Source: Lentzea albida (GTDB lineage Bacteria; Actinomycetota; Actinomycetes; Mycobacteriales; Pseudonocardiaceae). From it: a DNA stretch of 64,000 nucleotides. The DNA lies in assembly GCF_900111005.1 (NCBI RefSeq), contig NZ_FOFV01000020.1:1-64000 (forward strand), written 5' to 3'. Positions 34,782-44,120 of the stretch are shown here, one piece after another. The notes below the pieces were generated by a model. It was given only the letters and a program-made list of their open reading frames with translations, made no database searches and was not told the DNA's origin. Each line of letters opens with the position of its first letter. The stretch's first letter is position 1. Both the position numbers and the translations under genes were made by a program.

Positions 34782-37700
34782 TGGGATTCTTCCCTGGAAT
34801 GTTGTCGATAGTGGCGACACAATAGAAACCCTTGCTGCCGATGGCGACCAGGGTAGTGGACTGCGGAATCGCGTCCTCCGGATCGGCGTATTTCGCGGTC
34901 ACATGCAGGTACACGTTCTCGCCTGCCAGAACTCGGTTCTTGATGGACCTCTCGATGCTCCTCTGGTGCGGAGAGTTCGGGTGCTGCCACTGAGGAACCA
35001 GGTTGTCCAGTTGGTTCGCTCCGCGCAGCTTGTCGCCGACCAGGTGACCGCTGTGCATCTTGTTGCCGTGCGCGTCCTCGTGGACCCATCCCGCCGGCTT
35101 CTTCGTCTTCAGCGACACTCGCTCGGCGGGAAGGGTTTCCAGACACACCGCACCGCCGGTCGCCCTCTTCGCGTCCTTCGGTTTGATCCCGTGGTAGGTC
35201 GGGCCCGTGAAGTCCTTGATGTCCTCCATCGGTGCGTAGATCGGCTGGTCGGCGAGCAGGCCGATGCTCTTGCAGAAGTCGCCGCTGGTGCGATTCGCCT
35301 GCGCGGCGTTCGCCGCCGCTTCCTCCCGGGTGATCCGTTTCGACCCCTCCATGTAGGAGTAGTTCTTGTCGAACAGTTCGTTGACCATCAGGGCGACGTC
35401 GTTGGTGGTGTACCTGACGTGGCTGCCGGCTGCCGACCGAGCCCACGGGTTGAGGGCGTTGACGATCCACGCGGGCGGAGGCGGAGGCAGAACGACCTGG
35501 TAGGGGTTCCCGATCCCCGTGGTGGAAGGCGGCACCGGCGAGTTCGGAGCCGGCGGTCTGGGCAACGTCACCCGTCCTGGGAAGAACGACGGCAGGTCGC
35601 ACTCGGCCGCGCTGCGGCAGACGGACCGCTCCATTTCGTTGCCGCAATGGCGCCGCCTGCAGTTGCGCTGCTCCGGGCGCGACTGTGTGCTGACCGAAGG
35701 CCACGAGATGGACGGCGCCCGCGTGTTGGACGCGATGATGGCGGCGACACCCACGGCCGCGAAGGCGACGATCAGGCAGCCACCGACAGCGGCCGGTGCG
35801 GCTGGTCCCGCGAAGGCACCGAGGCCGCAGACCGCCGGGTTGTGACCGGTCGGGTCGGTGTGACCGACCGGGTCGTTGTTGCCGTAGGCGTAGCGGTTGC
35901 CGGCCGCGGACGGGCTCGGGTTCACCTCCAGCGGGTCACGGCTCTGGAACTGCCCGGTGCCGGGCGAGTACCAGCGCGCGGTCATGTTGACCGCGCCGGT
36001 GTCGGCGTCGGTCCAGTCACCCTGGTAGCCGATCGGCGAGACGTCACCGGAGGAGGAGACGGTCTTGCCGAACGGGTCGAGCGCGCGCTTGCCGTCGACG
36101 CTGCCGCCCAGGTACCGGCTGATCACGTCACCGTGCTGGTCCGCGAAGAGCATCCTGCCGGAGCCGGTCGCGGACCTGTCGGAGAACGGGGTTCCGTCGG
36201 GCAGGCGGCTGATCTGCCTGCTGCCGTCGGTGACGGCCTCGTTGCTCAGGCCCGCGTACTGGAACCGTGTGCCGTTGCGGTCGGCGACCCGGCCCACCGC
36301 GTCGTAGCTGTAACGAGCGGCACCGCTTGCGGTGAGCTGGTCGAACGCGTCGAACGCCGAGGTGTTCGTGGTGCCGTTCGTCGTGGTCGAGGCCAGCGTG
36401 CCGCGGGCGCTGTAGGTGTAGGTCGAACCGCCGCCCGACTTGAGCCGGTTGCGCTCGTCGTAGGTGAAGGTCTGGCCACCCGCGGACGTGCGGTTGCCCG
36501 CGTCGTCCCACCCGTAGGAGGTGACGGTGCCGGCGTTGTCCTTCCAGGTGCTCAGCCGGCCCGCGCCGTCGTAGGTGTAGGTGTTCGCGGCACCCGGCGC
36601 GGACTTCGACGTCATCTTGTCGTCGCGGTCGTAGCCGTAGTCGGTACCGGTGACGACGCGCGGCGGCAGGCCGACGTCGATCATCTGCTGGACCTGGTCT
36701 GTGCTCTTGCGGCCGAGCTCGTCGTAGCCGATGCGCCGGTTGATCCGGTTCGCCACGGTGCGGTCGCTGATCAGCGACACCCGGCCGGCCTCGTCGTAGC
36801 CGTAGTCGGCGGTGCGGCCGGTGACGGGGTCCACGACGCTGGTCATCCGGCCCGCGTTGTCGTACCCGAAGGTGGCGGTGCCGGTGACGTCGGTGCGCGT
36901 CGCGAGCGTACCGTCGCCGTTGTAGGTGTACGTCGCGGCACCCGCGGGGCCCGCTGACTCGAGGAGGTTGCCCCGGTCGTCGTAGCGGTAGGTGCTCACC
37001 CCACGAGGGCCGCTGACGCTGGTGGTCCGTCCGGCCTTGTCGTAGCCGACGGTTCGATCGGCGGTCGTTGTCTCGGCCCCGGTGCCGCGCTCGGTCGTGA
37101 GCCTGCCCTGCTCGTCGTACTCGCGGACGACCGTGACGCCACCCGGCTTGACGAGCTTCACCGCCTGGCCACCCCTGTCGTAGCTGGTCGTCCAGGTTCG
37201 GTCGGCCGTGTTGGGGTGGTCGGGCGTCGGCGGTTCGACGATCGACTCCGGCAGCCCCGTCGAGTTGTAGGTGTAGGTGGTCGCGCGGCTGTTGCCGTCG
37301 ACGAACCGGCTGCGGTTGCCGAGCTTGTCGTAGCCGAACGACGTCGTGATCGACTTCGTCGCGTCGACCTTCTCCACCTGCTCGTCGAGTCTGTCGCGCT
37401 CGTCGTACTCGTACCTGGTGACGCGACCTTCCGGCGTCGTCACCGTCGCGACCTGGTCACTCGGGTGGTAGGTGGTCGCCCACTCCCGCTTCTTCACCCC
37501 ACCCACGAGGTGCGCGGTCGCGGTCGGCCGGCCCAGCAGGTCGTAGGTCGTCGAGGAGACGACCTTCGCCGGGTCTGTCGTGGTGGTGACCCGTCCGGCG
37601 ATGTCGTAGCCGTACTCCGTCGTCACACCCGTCGGGTCGGTCGTGCTGAGGACCTCGCCAGCCTTGTTGTAGGTGTGCTTCGTCGCGAAGCCCTGGGGTG

Positions 37701-40700
37701 TCTTCGATTCGAGGAGGTTGCCAGCGATGTCGTACGACATCTGCGAGGTGTAGAAGAGCATCGAGCCCGACGACGTGTCGGTCTCGGTCGTCGTCAGCTT
37801 CCGGCCGAGCTCGTCGTAGGTGTAGCGGATCTCGGCCTTCAGCGGATCGATCGACGTCAGCAGCTGACCGACTCGGTCGTAGCGTTGTTCCAGCGTGGTC
37901 GGGGTCGCGCCGACCTGCGGCAGAGTCGTCGTGCGGACGCGGCCGTACGGGTCGTGGGTGTTGGTGGTGACGCGGTCCAGGGCGTTGATCGTCTTGGTCA
38001 CGTCGCCCGCGAAGTTGTACTCGGTGCGAGCGGTCGGTGTGACCGGCGTGCCTCCGGGCGCCGTGTAGGACGGGTACGCGACCTCGACCACCCGGCCCAT
38101 CGAGTCGTACTTGGTCGTCGAGACTCCACCCGCAGCGTCACGTGCGTGCGTGACCTCACCGAAGGCGTTGCGTCCCAACGTCTCCGTCGCCGCGAAGTTC
38201 TGCGTCGCGGTGCCGGCGACCCACACCTCGGTGGGCGGGTTGACCGTGTTCACGAGCTCGCCAGCGGCGTTGTAGGTGAAGGACGTCGAGAGCTGACGGC
38301 GGTTGGTGAGCTTGACGACCAGTCCTCGCTCGTCGCGGTCGACCGATGTCGTCAGTGCCGCGCCGACGTTGAGGAACGCGTCCTCGCTCTTGAACTCGCC
38401 GGCCGTGTCGTAGGTGTTGACGGTCGTCTCTACGCGGTTCGGGTCTGCGGCACCGCGGCGTTCCGTCCTGGTCGGTAGCCCTGCCGCGTCCCGCTGGTAG
38501 GTGATGCTCCGGTTCAGCCCGTCAGGGTCGAAGGTGGCCTTCGTGAGGAAACCGGCCGCGTCGAACGTCTGCACGGTCTTGCGACCGCCCGTGACGACCT
38601 GTTCGACCAGGTTGCCGGCCGGGTCGTAGACACGGTCCTCCAAAACCGGGTCGCACGGACCGTTCGGCCGGACACAGCCCTGCAGCTGTGTGGACGCGAG
38701 CAGACCGTCGTCGTAGTAGGTGTACTTCCTGGTGCGGCCCATGGCGTCGGTCGTCGCGGAGAGCCGACCCACCGGATCGTAGGAGTTGAACTCGACCGCG
38801 AGACTGGTCGCCTGGGGGTTGAGCGGGTCGACGCCCACGCCACTCGTGCTGCGCGAGAGGATCCGGCCTTCCTCGTCGGAACGGGTGGTCCAGACGGTGC
38901 CCCGGACGTCGGTCGCGACCTCGGTCAGGGTGTCGTCGAGGTACTCGGTTCGCTCAACGCCTCCGTCGGGGAACTCGGTGCGGACCAGGCGGTCGTTGGC
39001 GTCGTAGAACTGCTTCGTGACGCGCGCGGCGTCACCGCCCTGCAGCACCGGCGTCAGGTCGGAGACCACGGCTTCGACGACGTTGCCGTTGCCGTCGTAC
39101 TGGTTCGTGGTGACCTTGGTGTGCGTGATGCCGGTCAACGGGTTCACCACGGCCGGTTCGGTGACCTTGGCGATCTGCGACCGCGGCGTGTACTCGTAGG
39201 TCGTGGTGCCGAAGACCGCGCCGCCGGGGTTGGCGGTGGTGACGGTCTTCTGCCTCCCGATGGCGTCGTAGGTGAACCTCGTGTGCAGCTTCGACGGCGA
39301 GACCTGCGTGGCGAGATCACCGTTGGAGCGGTACGAGAACACCGTCTCGTCGCCGCGGCGGCCGACGGATTTCACGAGCAGCCCGGCCGGCACGAGGCCA
39401 CCGCCCACCGCCTGCTCGTTCCCGGTGGAATAGGTGTTGGTCTCGACCGGGGCGACGGTGAACCCGTCCGGCAGCGGGTAGGTCGTCTTCAGCAGCCTGC
39501 CCACGCTGTCGTACTGGTAGGTCCGGCGGTAGCGGGTGTCGTTGGCGTCCGTCGATCGTCCATCCGAGATGGACTCGACCTTGTCACCCCTGGGGTCGAG
39601 CGCGTTGGTGCCCGTCACGTAGGTGAAGTAGGTCGTGTTGCACGAGCCGGCGGCGCGACAGGTCTTGTTGCTCAGCACGTTGCCGCGGTCGTCGGTGGTG
39701 AACTCCGACCGCTTGCCGTTCTCGTCGACCAGCGCGGACCGGAAGCCCGCCGTGTTGTACTCGAACGAGACCGTTCGTCCTCTGTGGACGCGAGACTGGA
39801 GGCGACCACCGTTGTCGATGTCCGACCGGTAGGTCCAGTCACCGTGGTTGGCGGGACCGCGCAGCACGGTCGTGCGCGTCGAGTCGAGCACCTGGGGGAC
39901 GTCCATCGTCCAGGTGCGGCCGACGTGGTCGACCATCGTCTTGACGCGGTCGTTGACGTTGTCGTAGGTCAGCTTGACGAACTGGCGGGCGTCCTGGGGC
40001 AGCTTGACGGCGGTCAGCTCGTCGATCGCGGACCGCGCCCCGAAGTGCGCCGCCGCGGCGAGCGAGCCGAGCGGCCTCGTGTAGACGGCGACCTCGTCGA
40101 TGGCGCCGGCGAAGAAGTGGTTGCCGCCGTTGGTGGCGGGCCAGTCCTTCGTGTGGCCGGCACCGAGGGTGTACTTGCCCTGCTTGCGGTGGTCGACGTA
40201 ACCGTTGAGGTCGTCGCCGACCTTCACGCCGTCGAGGTACATCGTCTGCTTGTTGATCGCGGCCGACAGCACGACGTGGTGCCACTGGTCGTCGTTGACC
40301 GTGTTGCCGCTGACGATCTGTCGGGCACCGCCGTTGTCCCGCAGCGTGAATCCGCCGTACAGCAGGCCGTCGGTGCCGACGTAGAGCAGTGGCGTCGATT
40401 TGGTGGCGCCGGGGTCGGCCGGGGGGAACGCCTTGTCCGAGTAGCTGATCAGAGTGCCGTGCGAGGTGGTCTTGAACCACAGCTCGACCGAGGCCGACAT
40501 CGTCGCGGTCGTCATGTCGTCGGGCAGCGTCGCGTAACTGCTGACACCGTCGAAGGTCGCGGCCTTGTCCGTCGTGCCACCGAGTGCGCCGTCGCCGCCG
40601 AGCACGACACCGGTCATCGCGGCCGAGTTCTGGCCGGGCCTGCGGGCCATGACGTTCGCGAACGCGGTGCCGGAGGTCTCGCCGAGCCGCCAGTAGGCCT

Positions 40701-43647
40701 TCGGGTTGTCGTCGACGACGGTGCTGCGGTAGTGGTTGCCCTGGGTGTGCTCGTAGTCGGTGCAGTTCGGCGCGGCGCCGGGCACGCAGGCCGAGGTCAT
40801 CCGGTCACCGGTGTAGCTGTAGGTCCACTCCAGCTGCGCCCCGCCGGCCTCGGGCGCCTGGGTTGTCACCTTGGTGACGTGCGTGCCCTGCCAGGTGAGC
40901 GTGAGAGCGCGGTTGCTCGTGCTGCTCGTGATCGTGCTGGGACGGTCACCCGAGTTGTAGTCGAGCGTCTGGACCAGTCCGGCGGGGTCGGTGATCCTCG
41001 CGAGCCTGCCGAGGATGTCGAACTCCCACTTCGAGCCGGAGTTGTCGCGCAGGGTGTAGATGCCGGTCGCCGTCGAGAGGACGAGGTCGGTGCTGTCACC
41101 GAGCGGCGAGCTGAAGGTGTTGTCACCGCCCGGGTTCTTGCCGAACCGGACCTGCCTGCCCGTCGGGTACGTGACGACCACGTTCTCGGAGCCGTCGTCG
41201 TCCGCCTTGAGCCGCATGTCGAGCCGGGAGGCCCAGCCGACGCCGAACGCCGTGTCGCGCCGGGGGTCGAGGCTATTGTAGGTGCGGGTGATCGTGAGGT
41301 CGGGGCCGGCCGTGGCGACGGTCGCGTCGGTGACGACCGTGGAGTAGTTGCCGATCCCCGCGTCGAGTCCGGGTCCCTGGACGCTGTCCGGGCTGCCCGC
41401 GAGGTGTGAGGTGATCTGCGGCTGCGCCACGCGCGTGGTGATCGCGAGCGGGCCGACGCCCCGCGCTCCGACCCAGTCCGGAGTGGCGTCGACGGTGTCG
41501 TGGACCTTGACGCTCCAGTAGTAGGTCTTGTGCCAGCGCAACGCCGCCGGCGCCCACGACTGAGCCGTCCAGTCCGATTCCTGGCAGTCCGCGGTCAGCG
41601 CCGCGTCGGTGCAGATCCGGAACTTGTAGTTGAACCCCTTGCCCGGCCAGTTGTCGTCGTCCACCGGGTCCGCGTACAGCGTGGGGGTGTTCGTCTCGAC
41701 GACCGCGCCGGTGCCGGGCTGCTGGTTGTTCGACATCGGCGGGACGTTGCTGACCTTGATGCTCGCGACTCCGAACGGAACCTCGTGCGCGTCGCGGAAG
41801 TTCGCGCCGCCCGGCGTGAACATGGTCAGCTCGAGCCGGTACTCGTCCGGGTTCAGCGGGCTGATCGGCACCTCGAACGTGCCGGTCTGCGTCGGCGCGA
41901 TGGAGATCGCCGGCGCGAACGACTCGGTGCGGACGAACGCGTTGTCGGACGCGCGCCGGACGTTGAAGCCGAACTTGAAGCCGTTGCCCGGCGTCCAGGT
42001 CGACGAGCCGAGGTTGGTGACCTTGGCCTTGATCGAACCGGCGCGGTTGGCCGTCGGCAGCAGCACCTCGGCGACCTCGAACGACGCGCCCTCGTCGGAG
42101 TAGCGGACGTCGAGGTACGGGGTGTTGACCGCGGCGGCGTTGGCGGAGGCGAACCGGTGACCGGTGCCGTTGGCCTCGTTGCTGGCGCGCACGCTGATGC
42201 CGTTGGCGAGGGCGCGGTTGTGCGTCCAGCTGGTCATGACCTCGCGGTTGAGCGGGATGGCGGACCAGCGGTTGTTGGCGCACGAACCGAGAGATCCGGT
42301 GCCGAGCGCCTGCCCGACGGCGGCACCGGGCCAGCTGATGCCCGTCCCCGTCCAGGACTGGGTCACCTCGAACGCCGTGAAGGGGTACTGGGTGCAGGAC
42401 GGGTCGGAGTTGTTCAGTGCCAGCGATGCGCCGACGACGTACTTGTTGGACAGCGCCGCGGGCAGCGGGAAGTGCAGGTACGCGCGGCCGATGCCACGCC
42501 CGTCGCCGACGGCCCCGGCGATCAGGTTGACCTCGGAGGAGTGGCCGCTGGGCGAGCCCGGCTGCACGTACGTGTCGTCGAGGCTGGTGTTGAAGGTGCC
42601 CACGGTGGGATCCACCGTGACCGGGAAGACGCGCTGCGAGTCGAAGAGCCATGCCTGGTCGAGGTCCATGCGCAGCGTCCAGGTGCGGTCGCCGGCCTTG
42701 TCCAGCGCGTAGCGGACGTCGCGGGAACGGACACCCGCCGCGTCGTCCATGAACCCGGCGGGCAGCATGGCGACGACGCGGTCGCCGTCCACGAGTTCGA
42801 CATCACCCGCGCTCGTGAGCCTGGGCTGCAGGCGTTCGGTCGTGAGGGTGAACGAGAACGAGGTGGGTGCGCCGGCCGAGGCCAGCACGAGGTCTTCCTT
42901 CACGCCTGTGCGGGTCGCGGTCAGGCGCAGGTCGACCTCAGGCCGCACGGCGCGGTAGGTGACCTGGGCTCCGTCGACCTCGCCGCGCACTTCGGCGGCG
43001 TCACGCAGTCCGTAGGTGAGTCGGTGGTCGGGGCCGAACGCGAGGCGAACGAGGTCGCCGCGGGCGCTCGTGGTCGCGATGGTGGTGTCCGCGGGGCTGT
43101 TCTTCGGTTTGAGCCGGCCCTCCGACGGCACGAGCGCGAGATCGACCGGAAGGTAGGTGCCGTCGGACTGGCGGACGTTCACCTGCTCGTTGTGCACGCG
43201 GACGGTGTGGGTGCCATCGGGGTTGTCGAACGTCCGCGTCGTGTCGGTGCGGTCCTGCGGACGTTCGGTGGCGTTCGGGTCGATACCGTCGAGGGAGGCC
43301 GGCTGTTCGACCTTCGGGGTGACCTTCTGGCGTTCGGGCGAGGACCTGCTCACCTCGGGCAGAGGGACGGGCTGGTCGGCGACCGCGTTCGCGGGCCTCG
43401 GCTGGTCGCGCTTCGCGAGGGCGTTCCTGGCGCGGGTGGAGTCCGAGGTGGCTTCGTGGGTGGAGCCTTCGGCGGTACCGGTCTGCTGCTGGGGCGGAGT
43501 GGTCGACGCACCCAGGGGGAACGTGCCGGACAGTGACGGCGGTAACTCGGCTCCCGACACGACCGAGAGCACAAGGGCCACGACGAGCAGCAGGCAGATC
43601 TGTCTACGCGTGCGTCTGTGCGCAGCGCTGAACCACGCGTATCTCAA
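34765..43647 (-). CDS. Giant secreted RHS/YD-repeat protein with C-terminal nuclease domain
   Basis: A 2960-residue polymorphic-toxin-type protein. Residues 1-33 are a signal peptide (RRQICLLLVVALVLSVVSGA). A DNRLRE-type domain (about 349-525) follows, then an RHS start region (PDLTITRTYNSLDPRRDTAFG). A LamG/concanavalin-like domain is embedded at about 971-1202. Dozens of YD repeats (YxxxGRLxxxT-like) fill about 1220-2530. The RHS core ends in GYQGDWTDADTG and RDPLEVNPSPSAAGNRYAYGN, around 2539-2600. The variable tail carries a beta-beta-alpha-metal (DNA/RNA non-specific endonuclease-like) motif, HSGHLVGDKLRGANQLDNLVPQ, with the probable catalytic His near 2868. The start appears to be TTG 43647 behind GGGGGGAA. 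It is followed by an overlapping SUKH gene and a secreted subtilase gene. Presumed contact-dependent or secreted antibacterial toxin. Confidence 0.93.
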   Translation of the reverse strand: MRYAWFSAAHRRTRRQICLLLVVALVLSVVSGAELPPSLSGTFPLGASTTPPQQQTGTAEGSTHEATSDSTRARNALAKRDQPRPANAVADQPVPLPEVSRSSPERQKVTPKVEQPASLDGIDPNATERPQDRTDTTRTFDNPDGTHTVRVHNEQVNVRQSDGTYLPVDLALVPSEGRLKPKNSPADTTIATTSARGDLVRLAFGPDHRLTYGLRDAAEVRGEVDGAQVTYRAVRPEVDLRLTATRTGVKEDLVLASAGAPTSFSFTLTTERLQPRLTSAGDVELVDGDRVVAMLPAGFMDDAAGVRSRDVRYALDKAGDRTWTLRMDLDQAWLFDSQRVFPVTVDPTVGTFNTSLDDTYVQPGSPSGHSSEVNLIAGAVGDGRGIGRAYLHFPLPAALSNKYVVGASLALNNSDPSCTQYPFTAFEVTQSWTGTGISWPGAAVGQALGTGSLGSCANNRWSAIPLNREVMTSWTHNRALANGISVRASNEANGTGHRFASANAAAVNTPYLDVRYSDEGASFEVAEVLLPTANRAGSIKAKVTNLGSSTWTPGNGFKFGFNVRRASDNAFVRTESFAPAISIAPTQTGTFEVPISPLNPDEYRLELTMFTPGGANFRDAHEVPFGVASIKVSNVPPMSNNQQPGTGAVVETNTPTLYADPVDDDNWPGKGFNYKFRICTDAALTADCQESDWTAQSWAPAALRWHKTYYWSVKVHDTVDATPDWVGARGVGPLAITTRVAQPQITSHLAGSPDSVQGPGLDAGIGNYSTVVTDATVATAGPDLTITRTYNSLDPRRDTAFGVGWASRLDMRLKADDDGSENVVVTYPTGRQVRFGKNPGGDNTFSSPLGDSTDLVLSTATGIYTLRDNSGSKWEFDILGRLARITDPAGLVQTLDYNSGDRPSTITSSTSNRALTLTWQGTHVTKVTTQAPEAGGAQLEWTYSYTGDRMTSACVPGAAPNCTDYEHTQGNHYRSTVVDDNPKAYWRLGETSGTAFANVMARRPGQNSAAMTGVVLGGDGALGGTTDKAATFDGVSSYATLPDDMTTATMSASVELWFKTTSHGTLISYSDKAFPPADPGATKSTPLLYVGTDGLLYGGFTLRDNGGARQIVSGNTVNDDQWHHVVLSAAINKQTMYLDGVKVGDDLNGYVDHRKQGKYTLGAGHTKDWPATNGGNHFFAGAIDEVAVYTRPLGSLAAAAHFGARSAIDELTAVKLPQDARQFVKLTYDNVNDRVKTMVDHVGRTWTMDVPQVLDSTRTTVLRGPANHGDWTYRSDIDNGGRLQSRVHRGRTVSFEYNTAGFRSALVDENGKRSEFTTDDRGNVLSNKTCRAAGSCNTTYFTYVTGTNALDPRGDKVESISDGRSTDANDTRYRRTYQYDSVGRLLKTTYPLPDGFTVAPVETNTYSTGNEQAVGGGLVPAGLLVKSVGRRGDETVFSYRSNGDLATQVSPSKLHTRFTYDAIGRQKTVTTANPGGAVFGTTTYEYTPRSQIAKVTEPAVVNPLTGITHTKVTTNQYDGNGNVVEAVVSDLTPVLQGGDAARVTKQFYDANDRLVRTEFPDGGVERTEYLDDTLTEVATDVRGTVWTTRSDEEGRILSRSTSGVGVDPLNPQATSLAVEFNSYDPVGRLSATTDAMGRTRKYTYYDDGLLASTQLQGCVRPNGPCDPVLEDRVYDPAGNLVEQVVTGGRKTVQTFDAAGFLTKATFDPDGLNRSITYQRDAAGLPTRTERRGAADPNRVETTVNTYDTAGEFKSEDAFLNVGAALTTSVDRDERGLVVKLTNRRQLSTSFTYNAAGELVNTVNPPTEVWVAGTATQNFAATETLGRNAFGEVTHARDAAGGVSTTKYDSMGRVVEVAYPSYTAPGGTPVTPTARTEYNFAGDVTKTINALDRVTTNTHDPYGRVRTTTLPQVGATPTTLEQRYDRVGQLLTSIDPLKAEIRYTYDELGRKLTTTETDTSSGSMLFYTSQMSYDIAGNLLESKTPQGFATKHTYNKAGEVLSTTDPTGVTTEYGYDIAGRVTTTTDPAKVVSSTTYDLLGRPTATAHLVGGVKKREWATTYHPSDQVATVTTPEGRVTRYEYDERDRLDEQVEKVDATKSITTSFGYDKLGNRSRFVDGNSRATTYTYNSTGLPESIVEPPTPDHPNTADRTWTTSYDRGGQAVKLVKPGGVTVVREYDEQGRLTTERGTGAETTTADRTVGYDKAGRTTSVSGPRGVSTYRYDDRGNLLESAGPAGAATYTYNGDGTLATRTDVTGTATFGYDNAGRMTSVVDPVTGRTADYGYDEAGRVSLISDRTVANRINRRIGYDELGRKSTDQVQQMIDVGLPPRVVTGTDYGYDRDDKMTSKSAPGAANTYTYDGAGRLSTWKDNAGTVTSYGWDDAGNRTSAGGQTFTYDERNRLKSGGGSTYTYSARGTLASTTTNGTTNTSAFDAFDQLTASGAARYSYDAVGRVADRNGTRFQYAGLSNEAVTDGSRQISRLPDGTPFSDRSATGSGRMLFADQHGDVISRYLGGSVDGKRALDPFGKTVSSSGDVSPIGYQGDWTDADTGAVNMTARWYSPGTGQFQSRDPLEVNPSPSAAGNRYAYGNNDPVGHTDPTGHNPAVCGLGAFAGPAAPAAVGGCLIVAFAAVGVAAIIASNTRAPSISWPSVSTQSRPEQRNCRRRHCGNEMERSVCRSAAECDLPSFFPGRVTLPRPPAPNSPVPPSTTGIGNPYQVVLPPPPPAWIVNALNPWARSAAGSHVRYTTNDVALMVNELFDKNYSYMEGSKRITREEAAANAAQANRTSGDFCKSIGLLADQPIYAPMEDIKDFTGPTYHGIKPKDAKRATGGAVCLETLPAERVSLKTKKPAGWVHEDAHGNKMHSGHLVGDKLRGANQLDNLVPQWQHPNSPHQRSIERSIKNRVLAGENVYLHVTAKYADPEDAIPQSTTLVAIGSKGFYCVATIDNIPGKNPNAPKC

Positions 43648-43768
43648 CGCGTTCCCCCCAGTTTGCGGTTGTCACCCTCCCGAGGCGGGAGTGCGCGCGA
43701 AAGCTAACCGGGGCAGCTCACACTTCGCTCACGCATCGCTGACGTCGCCGCGACAGCGAACTGAGACA

Positions 43769-43812
43769 GCCGCGCCCGGTGCCTCGAGTCAGGTCGAGGC
43801 ACCGGGCGCGGC
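43769..43812. terminator. Strong hairpin between RHS and DUF3039 genes
   Basis: A 19-bp perfect stem (GCCGCGCCCGGTGCCTCGA with its complement TCGAGGCACCGGGCGCGGC) and 6-base loop lies 26 bases beyond the DUF3039 stop and upstream of the RHS gene on the same strand. It should end DUF3039 transcription before the toxin promoter. Confidence 0.85.
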
Positions 43813-43837
43813 CGTCGGTGCGGTTCTGGGGTGTGGC

Positions 43838-44089
43838 TCAGTCGCCGTCGCCGCCGGGCGGCAGGCTCTCGTAGATCTTCTTGCAGTCCGGGCACACCGG
43901 GGAACCGGGCTTCGGTGACCGCGTGACCGGGAAGACCTCGCCGCACAGCGCGACCACGTGCGTGCCCATCACGGCGCTCTCAGCGATCTTCGCCTTGCGC
44001 ACGTAGTGGAACATCTTCGGGGTGTCGTCCGAAGACTGGTCGGTCTCGTCCGGTCGTACGTCGACCTCGGGGAGAGTCTGGGTGCTCAC
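43838..44089 (-). CDS. DUF3039 family protein
   Basis: An 83-residue actinobacterial DUF3039 protein (Rv2708c position in M. tuberculosis). The conserved core is MFHYVRKAKIAESAVMGTHVVALCGEVF, split as FHYVRKAKIAES and THVVALCGEVF, followed by VCPDCKKIY. One Cys in ALCGEVF plus CPDC suggest a zinc-binding site. Function unknown. The GTG start (VSTQTLPEVD) is preceded 6 bases upstream by TACCCT, a leaderless arrangement, and is divergent from psuG. Confidence 0.88.
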   Translation of the reverse strand: MSTQTLPEVDVRPDETDQSSDDTPKMFHYVRKAKIAESAVMGTHVVALCGEVFPVTRSPKPGSPVCPDCKKIYESLPPGGDGD

Positions 44090-44120
44090 GCGCCCAGGGT
44101 ACCTGGGATGATGTCCCCTC

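Noticed and set aside
36000-40000. Repeated motifs suggesting a CRISPR array.
   Set aside because: They are degenerate, in-frame YD repeats of a coding sequence with no constant 20-40 base repeat and unique spacer pattern; no cas genes are present.
35000-43600. Long open frames antisense to the RHS gene, up to 760 codons.
   Set aside because: They come from high G+C codon bias opposite a real gene. The products are Arg/Ala/Val-rich with no domains, and the sense strand has a coherent multidomain protein.
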